Translations under genes and position numbers: made by a program
DNA from: Candidatus Woesearchaeota archaeon
Lineage (GTDB): Archaea; Nanobdellota; Nanobdellia; Woesearchaeales; GW2011-AR15
Direction of reading: 5' to 3'
NCBI GenBank assembly: GCA_016928835.1
Contig: JAFGJW010000002.1
Coordinates: 1-33,710, forward strand
DNA length: 33,710 nt
The notes under the pieces: generated by a model
Seen by the model: only the letters and a program-made list of their open reading frames with translations
Told to the model about the DNA's origin: nothing
Databases searched by the model: none
Shown here: positions 1 through 7,437 of the stretch, piece after piece
Layout of the letters: each line of letters opens with the position of its first letter
Numbering within the stretch: position 1 is the stretch's first letter

Positions 1-990
1 CTGACATTGCTACTGGGATTTGTTCATCTTTTTGATGTCATCACTCTAGCCCTGTGCTTTGGATTTTATATGCTATGGAGATTTTTTACAAAGAGAGATA
101 CACTGACAGATATCCTTAAATACAACATTTTCTATGCCCTAGTTTCTCTGCCTGCTTTCATATACACCTTTTACCTCTATGGCATGAACCCATATTTCCA
201 GGCATGGAATGCACAAAATATCTTGGATGCACCAAAATTGCATCATCTGTTGTTTGGATACTTCTTCCCTCTCATTTTTGCATTGGTCTACTCTGTTAAC
301 AGGATTAAAGCCAAGAAAGCCAATGATATTGAAGTAATCCTTTTCTCCTGGATGTTTTCAGGACTCATCTTATTGTATTCTCCTCTGAATATTCAAAGGA
401 GATTCCTTGAAGGACTAAATATCCCTATAATGCTCCTGGGCTCTCTGGGTTTTATGAGAGTAGTGCTGCCGTTCTTTCAAAAGGAAATCCACAAGTTGAC
501 TAATCTTAATAAGAAAACCCTAAGCCTAGTATTAATCATATTGACTTTGATATTGATAAGCCCAACCTCTTTTTACTGGCTCTACAAGGTGAGCACAAGT
601 GTCAGGCAGGATGTTCCTGTGTCAGACTACAGCGTCCCCTATTATTTGGAAAAAGAGGAAGTGGAAGCACTGAACTGGCTTAAATCTAATACAGACAAAG
701 AGGCTGTTGTTATTTCAGGATATGGCATAGGAAATTATGTCCCAAGGATTTCCGGCAACCGCGTCTTTTTGGGGCACTGGGCGCAGACTATTGATTATGA
801 AGAAAAGAAGACGCAGGTTAATATGTTTTACAGCACAAGCGATGATAATTACAGGAGAGTGCTTTTAGAGCAGTATAATATCAAATATGTATATTATGGT
901 ATTGAAGAGCAGAAACTAGGCACTTTAAATTCTCATTATTTAGAGAAGGTGTTTGAGAACAGTAAAATCAATATATACGCGTTAATATAG
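1..990 (+). CDS. GT-C-like integral membrane protein, 3' part only
   Basis: The reading frame is open from the first base, so the gene begins left of the window; the TTG at 7 is unlikely to be its start. About 329 residues are visible. Several hydrophobic segments occupy the first ~190 residues, and one more (around LSLVLIILTLILI) is followed by a soluble tail of ~140 residues containing a VSDYSVPYYLEKEEVEALNWL stretch. The layout, the phrase NIQRRFLEGLNIP, and the tail element GNRVFLGHWAQT resemble the C-terminal half of large GT-C/PMT-like membrane glycosyltransferases that use polyprenyl-phosphate sugars. The catalytic first loop would lie outside the window, so activity cannot be judged. 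Its position beside a flippase and a glycan cluster supports a role in surface glycan assembly. The family call is by resemblance only. Confidence 0.6.
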   Translation: MTLLLGFVHLFDVITLALCFGFYMLWRFFTKRDTLTDILKYNIFYALVSLPAFIYTFYLYGMNPYFQAWNAQNILDAPKLHHLLFGYFFPLIFALVYSVNRIKAKKANDIEVILFSWMFSGLILLYSPLNIQRRFLEGLNIPIMLLGSLGFMRVVLPFFQKEIHKLTNLNKKTLSLVLIILTLILISPTSFYWLYKVSTSVRQDVPVSDYSVPYYLEKEEVEALNWLKSNTDKEAVVISGYGIGNYVPRISGNRVFLGHWAQTIDYEEKKTQVNMFYSTSDDNYRRVLLEQYNIKYVYYGIEEQKLGTLNSHYLEKVFENSKINIYALI

Positions 991-1030
991 TATATTATTA
1001 TTAACAATCTGTTAATAACTATTAACAATT

Positions 1031-1046
1031 TATCGAATCATCGATA
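1031..1046. terminator. Small hairpin between convergent genes
   Basis: TATCGA, a 4-nt loop ATCA, and TCGATA form a perfect 6-bp stem. It lies between the end of the membrane protein and the end of relE, which converge here. It is AT-rich and lacks a clear T-run, so a terminator role is only a suggestion. TATTAACAAT is also present twice just upstream (about 1000 and 1019). Confidence 0.3.
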
Positions 1047-1070
1047 TTTAATACCTAAACACTTAGTAGT

Positions 1071-1340
1071 CTATCTTTTATACGCATCATCATGATGTGA
1101 GAATGCAAGGAATATTACTGTTTTATTTAATTCATCAATTTCAAATCTCAGAACATAACTTTTCATAATATGAACTCTTCTTTCTCCAGCTAAATCATAT
1201 CTTAAGGGTTTATAATGCTGTGGGTTTTGAATAATTTCACTAATTTTATTTTCAATTGCCTTTTTTAAAACTGGGTTTTTGCTACAAGCCTTGCTGATTT
1301 CGTCCTGGCATTTAGGATGAATCATAACTTCATAGCTCAT
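1071..1340 (-). CDS. relE: RelE/ParE-superfamily toxin
   Basis: This 89-aa basic protein fits the RelE family, which cleaves mRNA in the ribosomal A site. The fold pattern is visible: an N-terminal strand YEVMIHP, a helical hairpin (residues ~10-40), the LRYDLAGERRVHI strand with R54/R55, the YVLRFEID strand with R65, and a C-terminal FSHHDDAYKR that places Y87 where RelE-type enzymes carry a terminal catalytic Tyr. The length is typical. A GAGG Shine-Dalgarno precedes the ATG. It is the last gene of a three-gene minus-strand cassette, 30 nt after the RHH antitoxin. Whether it still cleaves mRNA cannot be told. Confidence 0.85.
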   Translation of the reverse strand: MSYEVMIHPKCQDEISKACSKNPVLKKAIENKISEIIQNPQHYKPLRYDLAGERRVHIMKSYVLRFEIDELNKTVIFLAFSHHDDAYKR

Positions 1341-1370
1341 TTTTTCCTCTTTTTAAGAAGTTAATTGCCA

Positions 1371-1661
1371 CTAATCTTTAAATATTCCTGACAGTGAATT
1401 TAATTTAACAAAAGGACCTTTTCTTCTACGATTAATCTCTTTAATATGTTCTTCTTTCAAAGGCAATTCATCAACAGGATGCCAATCAATTTTCTCGCAA
1501 AATTCCCAATCTACATCTGATATCTCTCTTGTTTTAATATATCTCTCAAAAATTATCTTTTTCAATGTTTCTTCTCTTGCAATCTCACTCCAATTTATCC
1601 ATGAAAGCCTCTTTAATTCATTTTTAAGTTCATCCGACACCGCTAAAGTTATGGATGCCAT
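1371..1661 (-). CDS. Ribbon-helix-helix antitoxin paired with RelE
   Basis: 96 aa. Residues ~3-45 (ITLAVSDELKNEL then INWSEIAREE) match the ribbon-helix-helix DNA-binding fold of archaeal RelB/VapB antitoxins: a beta strand, then two helices with the typical NWSEIAR turn. Residues ~50-96 are polar and acidic then basic (DWEFCEKIDWHP, ELPLKEEH), the expected flexible toxin-binding part. Its start follows the stop of the upstream 51-aa gene by 1 nt (TAA-A-ATG), so translation is coupled. It probably neutralises the downstream RelE and represses its own promoter. The role is inferred from family and order. Confidence 0.8.
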   Translation of the reverse strand: MASITLAVSDELKNELKRLSWINWSEIAREETLKKIIFERYIKTREISDVDWEFCEKIDWHPVDELPLKEEHIKEINRRRKGPFVKLNSLSGIFKD

Positions 1662-1662
1662 T

Positions 1663-1818
1663 TTATATCTTCCCCAAGTTTCTTAGTTCTTCAAATTTTT
1701 TTAACTCTTTAATTCGAATTTCAAATCTTTTTTTTAAATATTCCGCCCAGTTTATTTCTGGATATTCTTCTGTCTTTTTCTTCAATTCATTGGATATGGA
1801 AACAGTAAAAGTTGCCAT
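1663..1818 (-). CDS. Short RHH protein heading the toxin-antitoxin cassette
   Basis: A 51-aa gene read directly from the minus strand: it begins MATFTVSISNELKKK, continues EINWAEYLKKRFEIRIKEL, and ends ELRNLGKI-stop. It has the same strand-helix-helix pattern as the next gene (MASITLAVSDELKNEL, INWSEIAR) but lacks a long toxin-binding tail. The ATG at 1818 follows a GGTG Shine-Dalgarno-like sequence and a TATA box about 50 nt upstream. It is the first gene of the cassette and is coupled to the antitoxin by a 1-nt gap. It may be a dedicated operator-binding repressor, a duplicated antitoxin, or an antitoxin that has lost its own toxin. Confidence 0.75.
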   Translation of the reverse strand: MATFTVSISNELKKKTEEYPEINWAEYLKKRFEIRIKELKKFEELRNLGKI

Positions 1819-1842
1819 TTTGTTCACCAACTATTTTTTGTG

Positions 1843-1864
1843 TATAAACAATAATTTGTTTATA
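1843..1864. promoter_or_regulatory. Inverted repeat at the toxin-antitoxin promoter (candidate operator)
   Basis: TATAAACAA, a 4-nt spacer TAAT, and TTGTTTATA form a perfect 9-bp inverted repeat. It lies just downstream of a minus-strand TATA-like box (TTTAAATATA, about 1863-1872) and upstream of the first ATG at 1818. RHH antitoxins usually bind such symmetric sites to repress their own operon, so this is a good candidate autoregulatory operator. Confidence 0.6.
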
Positions 1865-1885
1865 TATTTAAATGTTTTTATTTTT

Positions 1886-1946
1886 GGTAGATAATTTTAG
1901 ACAGATAATGCCCAAATAAGGCATTATCTCACGAAAAATATCTACC
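1886..1946. repeat. Nested 61-bp imperfect palindrome between divergent promoters
   Basis: Outer arms GGTAGATA (1886-1893) and TATCTACC (1939-1946) are perfect 8-bp complements. Inner arms AGATAATGCC (1903-1912) and GGCATTATCT (1920-1929) are perfect 10-bp complements around a 7-nt loop. The element sits between the toxin-antitoxin promoter on minus and the flippase TATA box on plus. It could be a regulatory site, a barrier between two transcription units, or a small mobile-element relic. Confidence 0.6.
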
Positions 1947-1947
1947 T

Positions 1948-1964
1948 AAATATTTATATAATAA
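1948..1964 (+). promoter_or_regulatory. TATA box of the flippase gene
   Basis: AAATATTTATATAATAA is centred about 28-30 nt before the ATG at 1987, the usual distance from an archaeal TATA box to the transcription start. The flippase mRNA is therefore probably leaderless or nearly so. Confidence 0.5.
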
Positions 1965-1986
1965 CCCCAATTTAAAGATTATTAAG

Positions 1987-3459
1987 ATGAGCACGCTGAA
2001 GAGAATTGTAAAGAATGCCGGTGTTACTTTCTTTGGCAATAATCTGCTTAAAGTCCTGAGCATGGTTCTCATTATCTTAATTGCGCGCTATCTTGGTGAT
2101 GTTGAATACGGCAAGTTCACCTTTGCAATCTCTTTTACCGGGTTATTCTTCATCCTGATGGATATGGGCACAAGGATATTGATTGTGAGAGATATTGCAA
2201 AGCAGAAAGATAAGGCCCCTAAGATTGTGGCTAATGTGCTGATGTTCAAGCTTATCACTTCTGTCATTGTATATGGTGTAATTATTGCTGTCGCATATAT
2301 GCTGCAATACAATAAAGAGACAATCATGGCAGTTGCTATCGCTGCCCTGGGCTTAGTGTTTGACAGTTTCTCAACAACAATTGGCTCTATCTACCAGGCA
2401 TATGAAAGGTTAGAGTTTCCTGTGGTCACAAAGACAATACGCATATTAATAAGGTTGGCAATAACCATACCCATTTTATTGGCGGGAATGGGCTTTTTTC
2501 CTGTATTGATTATTTACACTGGCGTACAGCTATTGAACCTGATGGTGAATCTTGTTATCTGCTATACCAAGTTTGTCAGCCTCAATTTTGATTTTGACAA
2601 GGAGATGATAATATCCATATTAAGGAGGGCTTTCCCGTTTTTCTTGTCTGGGATATTTGTCACGGTGTATTTCAGGATTGACATCACCTTAATGTCAAAG
2701 CTTGCTCCTCTTGCATTAAAAGGCGTTTATGAAAATGTTTCAAGAGATGCTGTGATAGGCTGGTACAGCTCAGCCTATAATTTGCTGGATGCTGCGACAT
2801 CCCTGCCTGTTGCGGTTTCGGCTGCCATACTTCCAGTAGCCATTACTTTTTACAGGGATTCAAAAGATAAGCTGAAAGAGCTCTATCATCTTTCAATAAA
2901 ATATCTCACTTATTTATCTGTGCCTATGGCTTTTGGAATTACTCTCCTTGCTGATAAGATTATTATTCTTCTATATAAGCAGGATTACAGCAATGCAACT
3001 CTCTCATTGCAGATATTAATATGGACAATGATTCCTTTATGCATCAATTATATGATGGGCGCTTTTTTAATTGCAGTTCACCAGGAAAAAAAAGGAGTCA
3101 TTGTTTTGTTCTTAAACGCTGTAGTTAATTTTGTTTTAAATCTGTTCTTAATACCAAAATACAGCTTATATGGAGCAGCAGCTGCTACAGTTTTAACTGA
3201 ATTATTTTATTTCGGCGGCTATTACTACATAATGTCAAAGCATCTGGCGCCAATTGATTTCCCGGATATATTTTTAAGGCCAATGCTGGCTTCTGCTTTG
3301 ATGGCAGCAGTCATACTGCTGTTGATTCAATTCAATCTTTTCATTCTTGCCGGGATAGGCATAGTTACATACGGACTTACATTATTGCTGCTTGGGGCCT
3401 TTGATTACAAAGACTTCAAATTCATAGAAAGAGTAATTGATATTATAAAGAGGAGATAG
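1987..3459 (+). CDS. Polysaccharide/oligosaccharide flippase (MVF/Wzx type)
   Basis: 490 aa with roughly 12-14 hydrophobic segments spread over the whole length. The start KRIVKNAGVTFFGNNLLKVL and the helix-1/2 region ARYLGDVEYGKFTFAISF are hallmarks of the polysaccharide biosynthesis transport family (Wzx, archaeal AglR-like). Later segments such as LNAVVNFVLNLFLIPKYSLY fit the same family. It probably flips a lipid-linked oligosaccharide across the cell membrane. The last 17 nt overlap the end of the convergent GT4 gene. It is the only flippase seen here and is the natural exporter for products of the neighbouring glycosyltransferases. The substrate is unknown. Confidence 0.88.
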   Translation: MSTLKRIVKNAGVTFFGNNLLKVLSMVLIILIARYLGDVEYGKFTFAISFTGLFFILMDMGTRILIVRDIAKQKDKAPKIVANVLMFKLITSVIVYGVIIAVAYMLQYNKETIMAVAIAALGLVFDSFSTTIGSIYQAYERLEFPVVTKTIRILIRLAITIPILLAGMGFFPVLIIYTGVQLLNLMVNLVICYTKFVSLNFDFDKEMIISILRRAFPFFLSGIFVTVYFRIDITLMSKLAPLALKGVYENVSRDAVIGWYSSAYNLLDAATSLPVAVSAAILPVAITFYRDSKDKLKELYHLSIKYLTYLSVPMAFGITLLADKIIILLYKQDYSNATLSLQILIWTMIPLCINYMMGAFLIAVHQEKKGVIVLFLNAVVNFVLNLFLIPKYSLYGAAAATVLTELFYFGGYYYIMSKHLAPIDFPDIFLRPMLASALMAAVILLLIQFNLFILAGIGIVTYGLTLLLLGAFDYKDFKFIERVIDIIKRR

Positions 3460-4561
3460 CCTTATCAATCTCAGCGCAGAATTTTTGCAGTGAATATTTC
3501 CTTGATTTTGCGATTGCCTTTTGACTTAGATTTCTCATCAAAACAGGATCATTGATTATCTTTTTTGTGTAAATTATTAGCTCTTCTGGAGTGTCCCAGC
3601 AAAAGCCATCAACTTTATGCTCAACAATCTCCGGCTGAGCACCGAGATTTATTACAATAGGCACGCACCCTCCTGCCATGGCCTCCACTGTGCACATGCC
3701 AAAGTTTTCCATCTCTTCAGGGTCTGTTTCTCCATATCCTCTAGCATGCCAGTATATCCTGCATTCAGGCGTAAATTTTAGAAGCTTTTCATGGGGCATA
3801 TTCTTATGAAAAACAACTTGGCAACCTTTTGCTTTCTGCTCAAGCATTTTTATGTAATCCTCATTATAACCCGGCTGGAACTGCCCTACCAAGTGCAATT
3901 CCCATCCCTTAACATCCCTTGAGAACTCTTTGAAAGCGTCTATCATTACTTCATGCTTTTTTTCTGGAGAAAATCTTCCAATTGAGAGGATATAATTTTT
4001 TTTCTTTTTTTTTGGATTTATTTTGTCTATCTTAACAGGAGGATTGATGATTATGGATTCTTTGCCATGAGAGTAATCCCTTACTGCCTTCTGTGTAAAT
4101 TTGCTGTTTGATATAATTAAATCATATTTATATGCCTCTTTCGGGTCTATTAGTAAAAAATTAAGAATACTTTTCCACCCTTTCTTTAAAGCTGTAAATT
4201 TTGTGAAATTGATGTAGCAGGCAGTTTTGCACTTCAGTTTTTTAAAAAATTGGCCATTTGTACCAGTATCAAAAATCAAGTCAGAGCCTTTGATACTCAT
4301 CATATCCCTTACATAAAAAGAAGTTTTTAAAGTTTTTATAAAAGGAATTCTTGAGACCAGTGAAGACAGAAAACCTAACTGCCGTATCTCTACTCTGCTC
4401 AAATTCACATCAAAGAATTTCTCAAGCTCTTTTTTATCAGCATTAAAAGGGCTATATATCGTCACTTCATGTTTCCTGGAGAGAGAATCAGCAATAATTA
4501 AACTAATAAGCTCGCCGCCGCCAAATGTCCTGAGCTGCGGATGGAATATGGCTATTTTCAT
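3443..4561 (-). CDS. GT4-family glycosyltransferase, ALG11/ALG2-like
   Basis: 372 aa with a GT-B fold. The N-terminal donor/acceptor domain starts KIAIFHPQLRTFGGGELI, the Gly-rich loop of family 4 enzymes. The C-terminal nucleotide-sugar domain carries ILSIGRFSPEKKHEVMIDAF and the E(x7)E region ENFGMCTVEAMAGG. The ARGYGETDPEEMENFG segment is like eukaryotic ALG11 and archaeal relatives that extend lipid-linked glycans. No membrane helix is evident, so it likely acts at the inner face of the membrane. Its ATG overlaps the stop of the ATP-grasp gene by 4 nt (ATGA). Sugar and linkage cannot be told. Confidence 0.85.
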   Translation of the reverse strand: MKIAIFHPQLRTFGGGELISLIIADSLSRKHEVTIYSPFNADKKELEKFFDVNLSRVEIRQLGFLSSLVSRIPFIKTLKTSFYVRDMMSIKGSDLIFDTGTNGQFFKKLKCKTACYINFTKFTALKKGWKSILNFLLIDPKEAYKYDLIISNSKFTQKAVRDYSHGKESIIINPPVKIDKINPKKKKKNYILSIGRFSPEKKHEVMIDAFKEFSRDVKGWELHLVGQFQPGYNEDYIKMLEQKAKGCQVVFHKNMPHEKLLKFTPECRIYWHARGYGETDPEEMENFGMCTVEAMAGGCVPIVINLGAQPEIVEHKVDGFCWDTPEELIIYTKKIINDPVLMRNLSQKAIAKSRKYSLQKFCAEIDKAISSL

Positions 4562-5745
4562 TTTTTTCTGAACAACTTCTTATTGACCCAATTGAAAAAG
4601 TCATTGGCATTTGACCGCCAATGGATTATCATCGGCATCGGATCTTTTATGCTTTCTATGGCCAAGACTTTTCTATGCAGGTAAGGGGAAATGAATTTTC
4701 CAAAGGTTAGATTATCCAGTTTCCTCTTTTTTGACATGAAGTAAAGCACGTCATTATATAAATGCATCCAATAGATATTATCTTTGTAATCCTTTATTTT
4801 TATTTGTTTTGAATTGATCCAGTCCTCATACATAAGATATGGATAGTTTATACCAAGTTTGGCCATGAAATGGACCCACAATATGATTCTTGCGTTCATC
4901 TCAATTAACTTGTATTTGCCATCTCTCGCATCATACTTAAACTCGATTTTCCCAGGGCCTGTGTATTTAGGACTTTGCTTGAGGAATTTTTTTGCCAAGG
5001 CAGCTATCTCATCATTATGCAGCGTCCTTATGACTCTCCCCACGCCAAATTTTGGAGGGGCCTGCCTAAGCTTCTGGTCCAGCATTCCGCCCCTAAATTT
5101 GTAGTTTTTATCTATATAAAATGAATAGCCATAGAGATTGGTGTCTTCTCCTGGGATAAGCTCAGAAATCATAACATCAACTTTATGCTTAATGCAGAGC
5201 ATAAATTTCTTTTTCAGCTCCTGAAAATTGTTAATATAGAACAGCTTGGTCTTAAAAATTTTATAAAAATTATGTCTAAGATGGGGCTTCAGAATGCAGG
5301 GAAATATAATCTCTCTTTTTAGGTTATGAATTTCTTTCAATGTCTTAGGACACCATGTTTTTGGTCTTGGAACACCTGCTTTGTCCGCAAGCTTGTATGT
5401 TTCTTTTTTGTCAACAACTTTGCTTAGTGTATTATAACCAGAGACAGGAAGCACATAGTGTTTTGACAACTGCTTTCTGTAGTATGCAAGGGCAAGAGCT
5501 GACTCATCACTTCCCGGGATTACCAATAAGCCCTTCCATTTTTTTTTGTTTTTAATTAATAGGTCATATAGTTCTTTTCTGTCAAGATAATTTTTTATTT
5601 TTACCTTGTGAAAAACATATTTTGAATGAACAGCCACCTCTTCGTCATCCTCATGGATCACTATGGATTTTATACCTTTTTCCCCAAGTGACCTTACAAT
5701 GCCTAAGCCCAGAGGGCCGCCGTAGATTATTATTGCTTTCCTCAT
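4558..5745 (-). CDS. ATP-grasp ligase of a glycan cluster
   Basis: 395 aa. An N-terminal Rossmann-like part (KAIIIYGGPLGLGIVRSLGE) precedes an ATP-grasp fold: the lysine-bearing strand FPCILKPH, the second nucleotide strand VDVMISELIPGEDTNLYGY, and the Mg-binding strand KYKLIEMNARI with the Glu and Asn expected there. Such carboxylate-amine/thiol ligases often occur in polysaccharide clusters, where they may attach an amino acid or other amine to a carboxylated sugar. It lies between two glycosyltransferase genes with 4-nt overlaps on both sides, which implies co-expression. The substrate is not predictable. Confidence 0.78.
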   Translation of the reverse strand: MRKAIIIYGGPLGLGIVRSLGEKGIKSIVIHEDDEEVAVHSKYVFHKVKIKNYLDRKELYDLLIKNKKKWKGLLVIPGSDESALALAYYRKQLSKHYVLPVSGYNTLSKVVDKKETYKLADKAGVPRPKTWCPKTLKEIHNLKREIIFPCILKPHLRHNFYKIFKTKLFYINNFQELKKKFMLCIKHKVDVMISELIPGEDTNLYGYSFYIDKNYKFRGGMLDQKLRQAPPKFGVGRVIRTLHNDEIAALAKKFLKQSPKYTGPGKIEFKYDARDGKYKLIEMNARIILWVHFMAKLGINYPYLMYEDWINSKQIKIKDYKDNIYWMHLYNDVLYFMSKKRKLDNLTFGKFISPYLHRKVLAIESIKDPMPMIIHWRSNANDFFNWVNKKLFRKK

Positions 5746-6539
5746 TTTCTTTTTCTGACTTTTTTCTTAGTAAGCAATGAATTATATTTGTTGAAAAATA
5801 CCAGATTCACAACCAAATGCAGAAATAAGACAGGTGCTGAAACTACAACTGCTAGATATGCGCGGAGAGTATTGAATGAAAGAAGCTTCCTAATAAAAGT
5901 CATCCTCAAAGCAATTAATCCGTCAATTGGAAAAGGCCTCATTTTTTCCTCAGGATACAAAGTGCCGCCCTTAATTGTATATATTGACAATCCCTCCCTT
6001 ATGACATCAATTAAGAAGAGACTTGATGAGTAATTGTTTTGATTTTTGAATTCTCTGATATAGAGCTTCATTGATTTCTTATTATATATTCTGAACTCAG
6101 ACAAAAAATCAAAGTAGTAGACACCTGAAGCAAGATACAATAAGCTTGAATATACAAAAAAATCCTTTTTTATGGAGAAGACTGTTTGCTCCTTGTCATA
6201 AGATAGATTAATTAGATCATATCTTCCCAGTTGTTCAAAGGCTTCGTTTAATTTATTAATGTTATTCTGATCATCACCATCCAGCTTAATTACATGACTA
6301 TAGCCTTTTGACAGACAATACCTGAACCCTTTTTTTATTGCATATATAAGCCCCCTGTTCTTTCTATTTCTAAGTATAATTACATCACTTTTAAAATCCT
6401 CTCTAGAAATTGGAACCTTGCTGCCATCATCAATAATAATTATTTTAACATTGAATCTGCTTAATTGCTTCAAAATCTTGTTCAGGGTAGAGATCTTTTC
6501 ATTATACACAGGAAGTATGAAAGCCACTTTTTGTTTCAT
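5742..6539 (-). CDS. GT2-family glycosyltransferase with C-terminal membrane segment
   Basis: I start this gene at the ATG at 6539 (265 aa): the motif-bearing N-terminus MKQKVAFILPVYNE begins there, and a strong TATA box (TTTATATATA, 6561-6570) sits ~26 nt upstream, so an upstream ATG at 6620 would lie before the promoter. The GT-A fold is shown by FILPVYNE, IIIIDDGS, the RNRGLIYAIKKGF region and a metal-binding DGDD (in KLDGDDQNN). A hydrophobic segment near the C-terminus (YLAVVVSAPVLFLHLVVNLV) likely anchors it. It resembles dolichyl-phosphate mannose synthase-type and other GT2 enzymes. It heads the three-gene minus operon. Confidence 0.8.
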   Translation of the reverse strand: MKQKVAFILPVYNEKISTLNKILKQLSRFNVKIIIIDDGSKVPISREDFKSDVIILRNRKNRGLIYAIKKGFRYCLSKGYSHVIKLDGDDQNNINKLNEAFEQLGRYDLINLSYDKEQTVFSIKKDFFVYSSLLYLASGVYYFDFLSEFRIYNKKSMKLYIREFKNQNNYSSSLFLIDVIREGLSIYTIKGGTLYPEEKMRPFPIDGLIALRMTFIRKLLSFNTLRAYLAVVVSAPVLFLHLVVNLVFFNKYNSLLTKKKVRKRK

Positions 6540-6560
6540 GATTTTGCTCTGAAATCTTCT

Positions 6561-6610
6561 TATATATAAATCTTTATTTTTTATCATCGTACAATGACAA
6601 AATTTATATA
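6561..6610. promoter_or_regulatory. Divergent promoter pair (GT2 operon / methyltransferase)
   Basis: TTTATATATA on minus (6561-6570) lies ~26 nt before the GT2 ATG at 6539. AATTTATATA on plus (6601-6610) lies ~28 nt before the methyltransferase ATG at 6635. Both spacings predict leaderless transcripts starting at or next to the ATG. Confidence 0.65.
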
Positions 6611-6634
6611 CTAGTAACAACTCTTCCAGAGAAA

Positions 6635-7435
6635 ATGGAACAAAACAATAAGTCTGATAACTTTGCCGAACTATTCATAAAAAGATGGAAACAAGTCAAA
6701 CCGCCGCAGCGGCCCTCAAGAGAAGAGTTGAATTTTATGAATTGTTATATAGAAAAGGTTAAATCAAGAAAGAAACCAAAAGTTCTTGTTCTCGGCTCAA
6801 CTCCTGAGCTAAGAGACCTTGCTCTAAAAAACAATGCTGATTTAATCTCATGTGATTTAAACAAAGAGATTTGGATAGCAATGAAGGGATTGATGAAAGA
6901 GTCAGGAGAGGAGGCATTTCTGCATACTAATTGGCTTGAGATTCCAGAGGACACTAAATTTGACTTAATTTTAGGTGATGGTCCAATTAATATGCTATCA
7001 GCTGAACTTGTCAACCCCTTTTTTAAAAAAGTTGCCAGTCTTTTGGTTGATAATGGGCTAAGTATACAGAGAGTTGCAGTCCAAAATAAAAAATTAGATC
7101 TATCTAAATTTCAGAAAGCGATGGAAGATTATCGAAAGAATAGGTACGATATGTCGGTTTATTTATATACCCTTCCGATTAGTGGCAGTATTAGGCAAAA
7201 ATGCTACCCAGAGCTGACACGCAAGGAGCTCTTTGAAAAAGTACTCTTCAAATATATGACAGGAGACGAGATAAGAGAGATTACACCTTTTTTATCAGAT
7301 GTTAAACCATACTACCCCACAAAAGAAGAATTAGGCATAGCGCTGTCAAAATATTTCAATGTTAGCAAAACTAGAGAAAGTGTTGGGTTAGGGTACTGGG
7401 GTGTTGCATTTGTATATGTTCTGCAGAAAGCATAA
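6635..7435 (+). CDS. Class I SAM-dependent methyltransferase
   Basis: 266 aa. A Rossmann-fold core is visible: the motif I strand KVLVLGSTPELRDLAL, the acidic end of strand 2 (DLISCDLNKEI), and the motif IV strand FDLILGDGPINML. These match small-molecule type class I methyltransferases. The protein looks cytosolic and its substrate is unknown. It sits alone on the plus strand inside the minus-strand glycan cluster and ends 2 nt before the convergent CapK-like gene stops, so it may methylate a glycan precursor, or may simply be inserted here. Confidence 0.72.
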   Translation: MEQNNKSDNFAELFIKRWKQVKPPQRPSREELNFMNCYIEKVKSRKKPKVLVLGSTPELRDLALKNNADLISCDLNKEIWIAMKGLMKESGEEAFLHTNWLEIPEDTKFDLILGDGPINMLSAELVNPFFKKVASLLVDNGLSIQRVAVQNKKLDLSKFQKAMEDYRKNRYDMSVYLYTLPISGSIRQKCYPELTRKELFEKVLFKYMTGDEIREITPFLSDVKPYYPTKEELGIALSKYFNVSKTRESVGLGYWGVAFVYVLQKA

Positions 7436-7437
7436 GT

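Noticed and set aside
1655-1894. 79-aa open frame on plus over the toxin-antitoxin region
   Set aside because: It is the antisense shadow of the 51-aa RHH gene and its promoter; it is Phe-rich low-complexity and has no ribosome site.
6540-6620. 27-residue N-terminal extension of the GT2 gene
   Set aside because: It would start upstream of a strong TATA box; the GT-A fold begins at the ATG at 6539.
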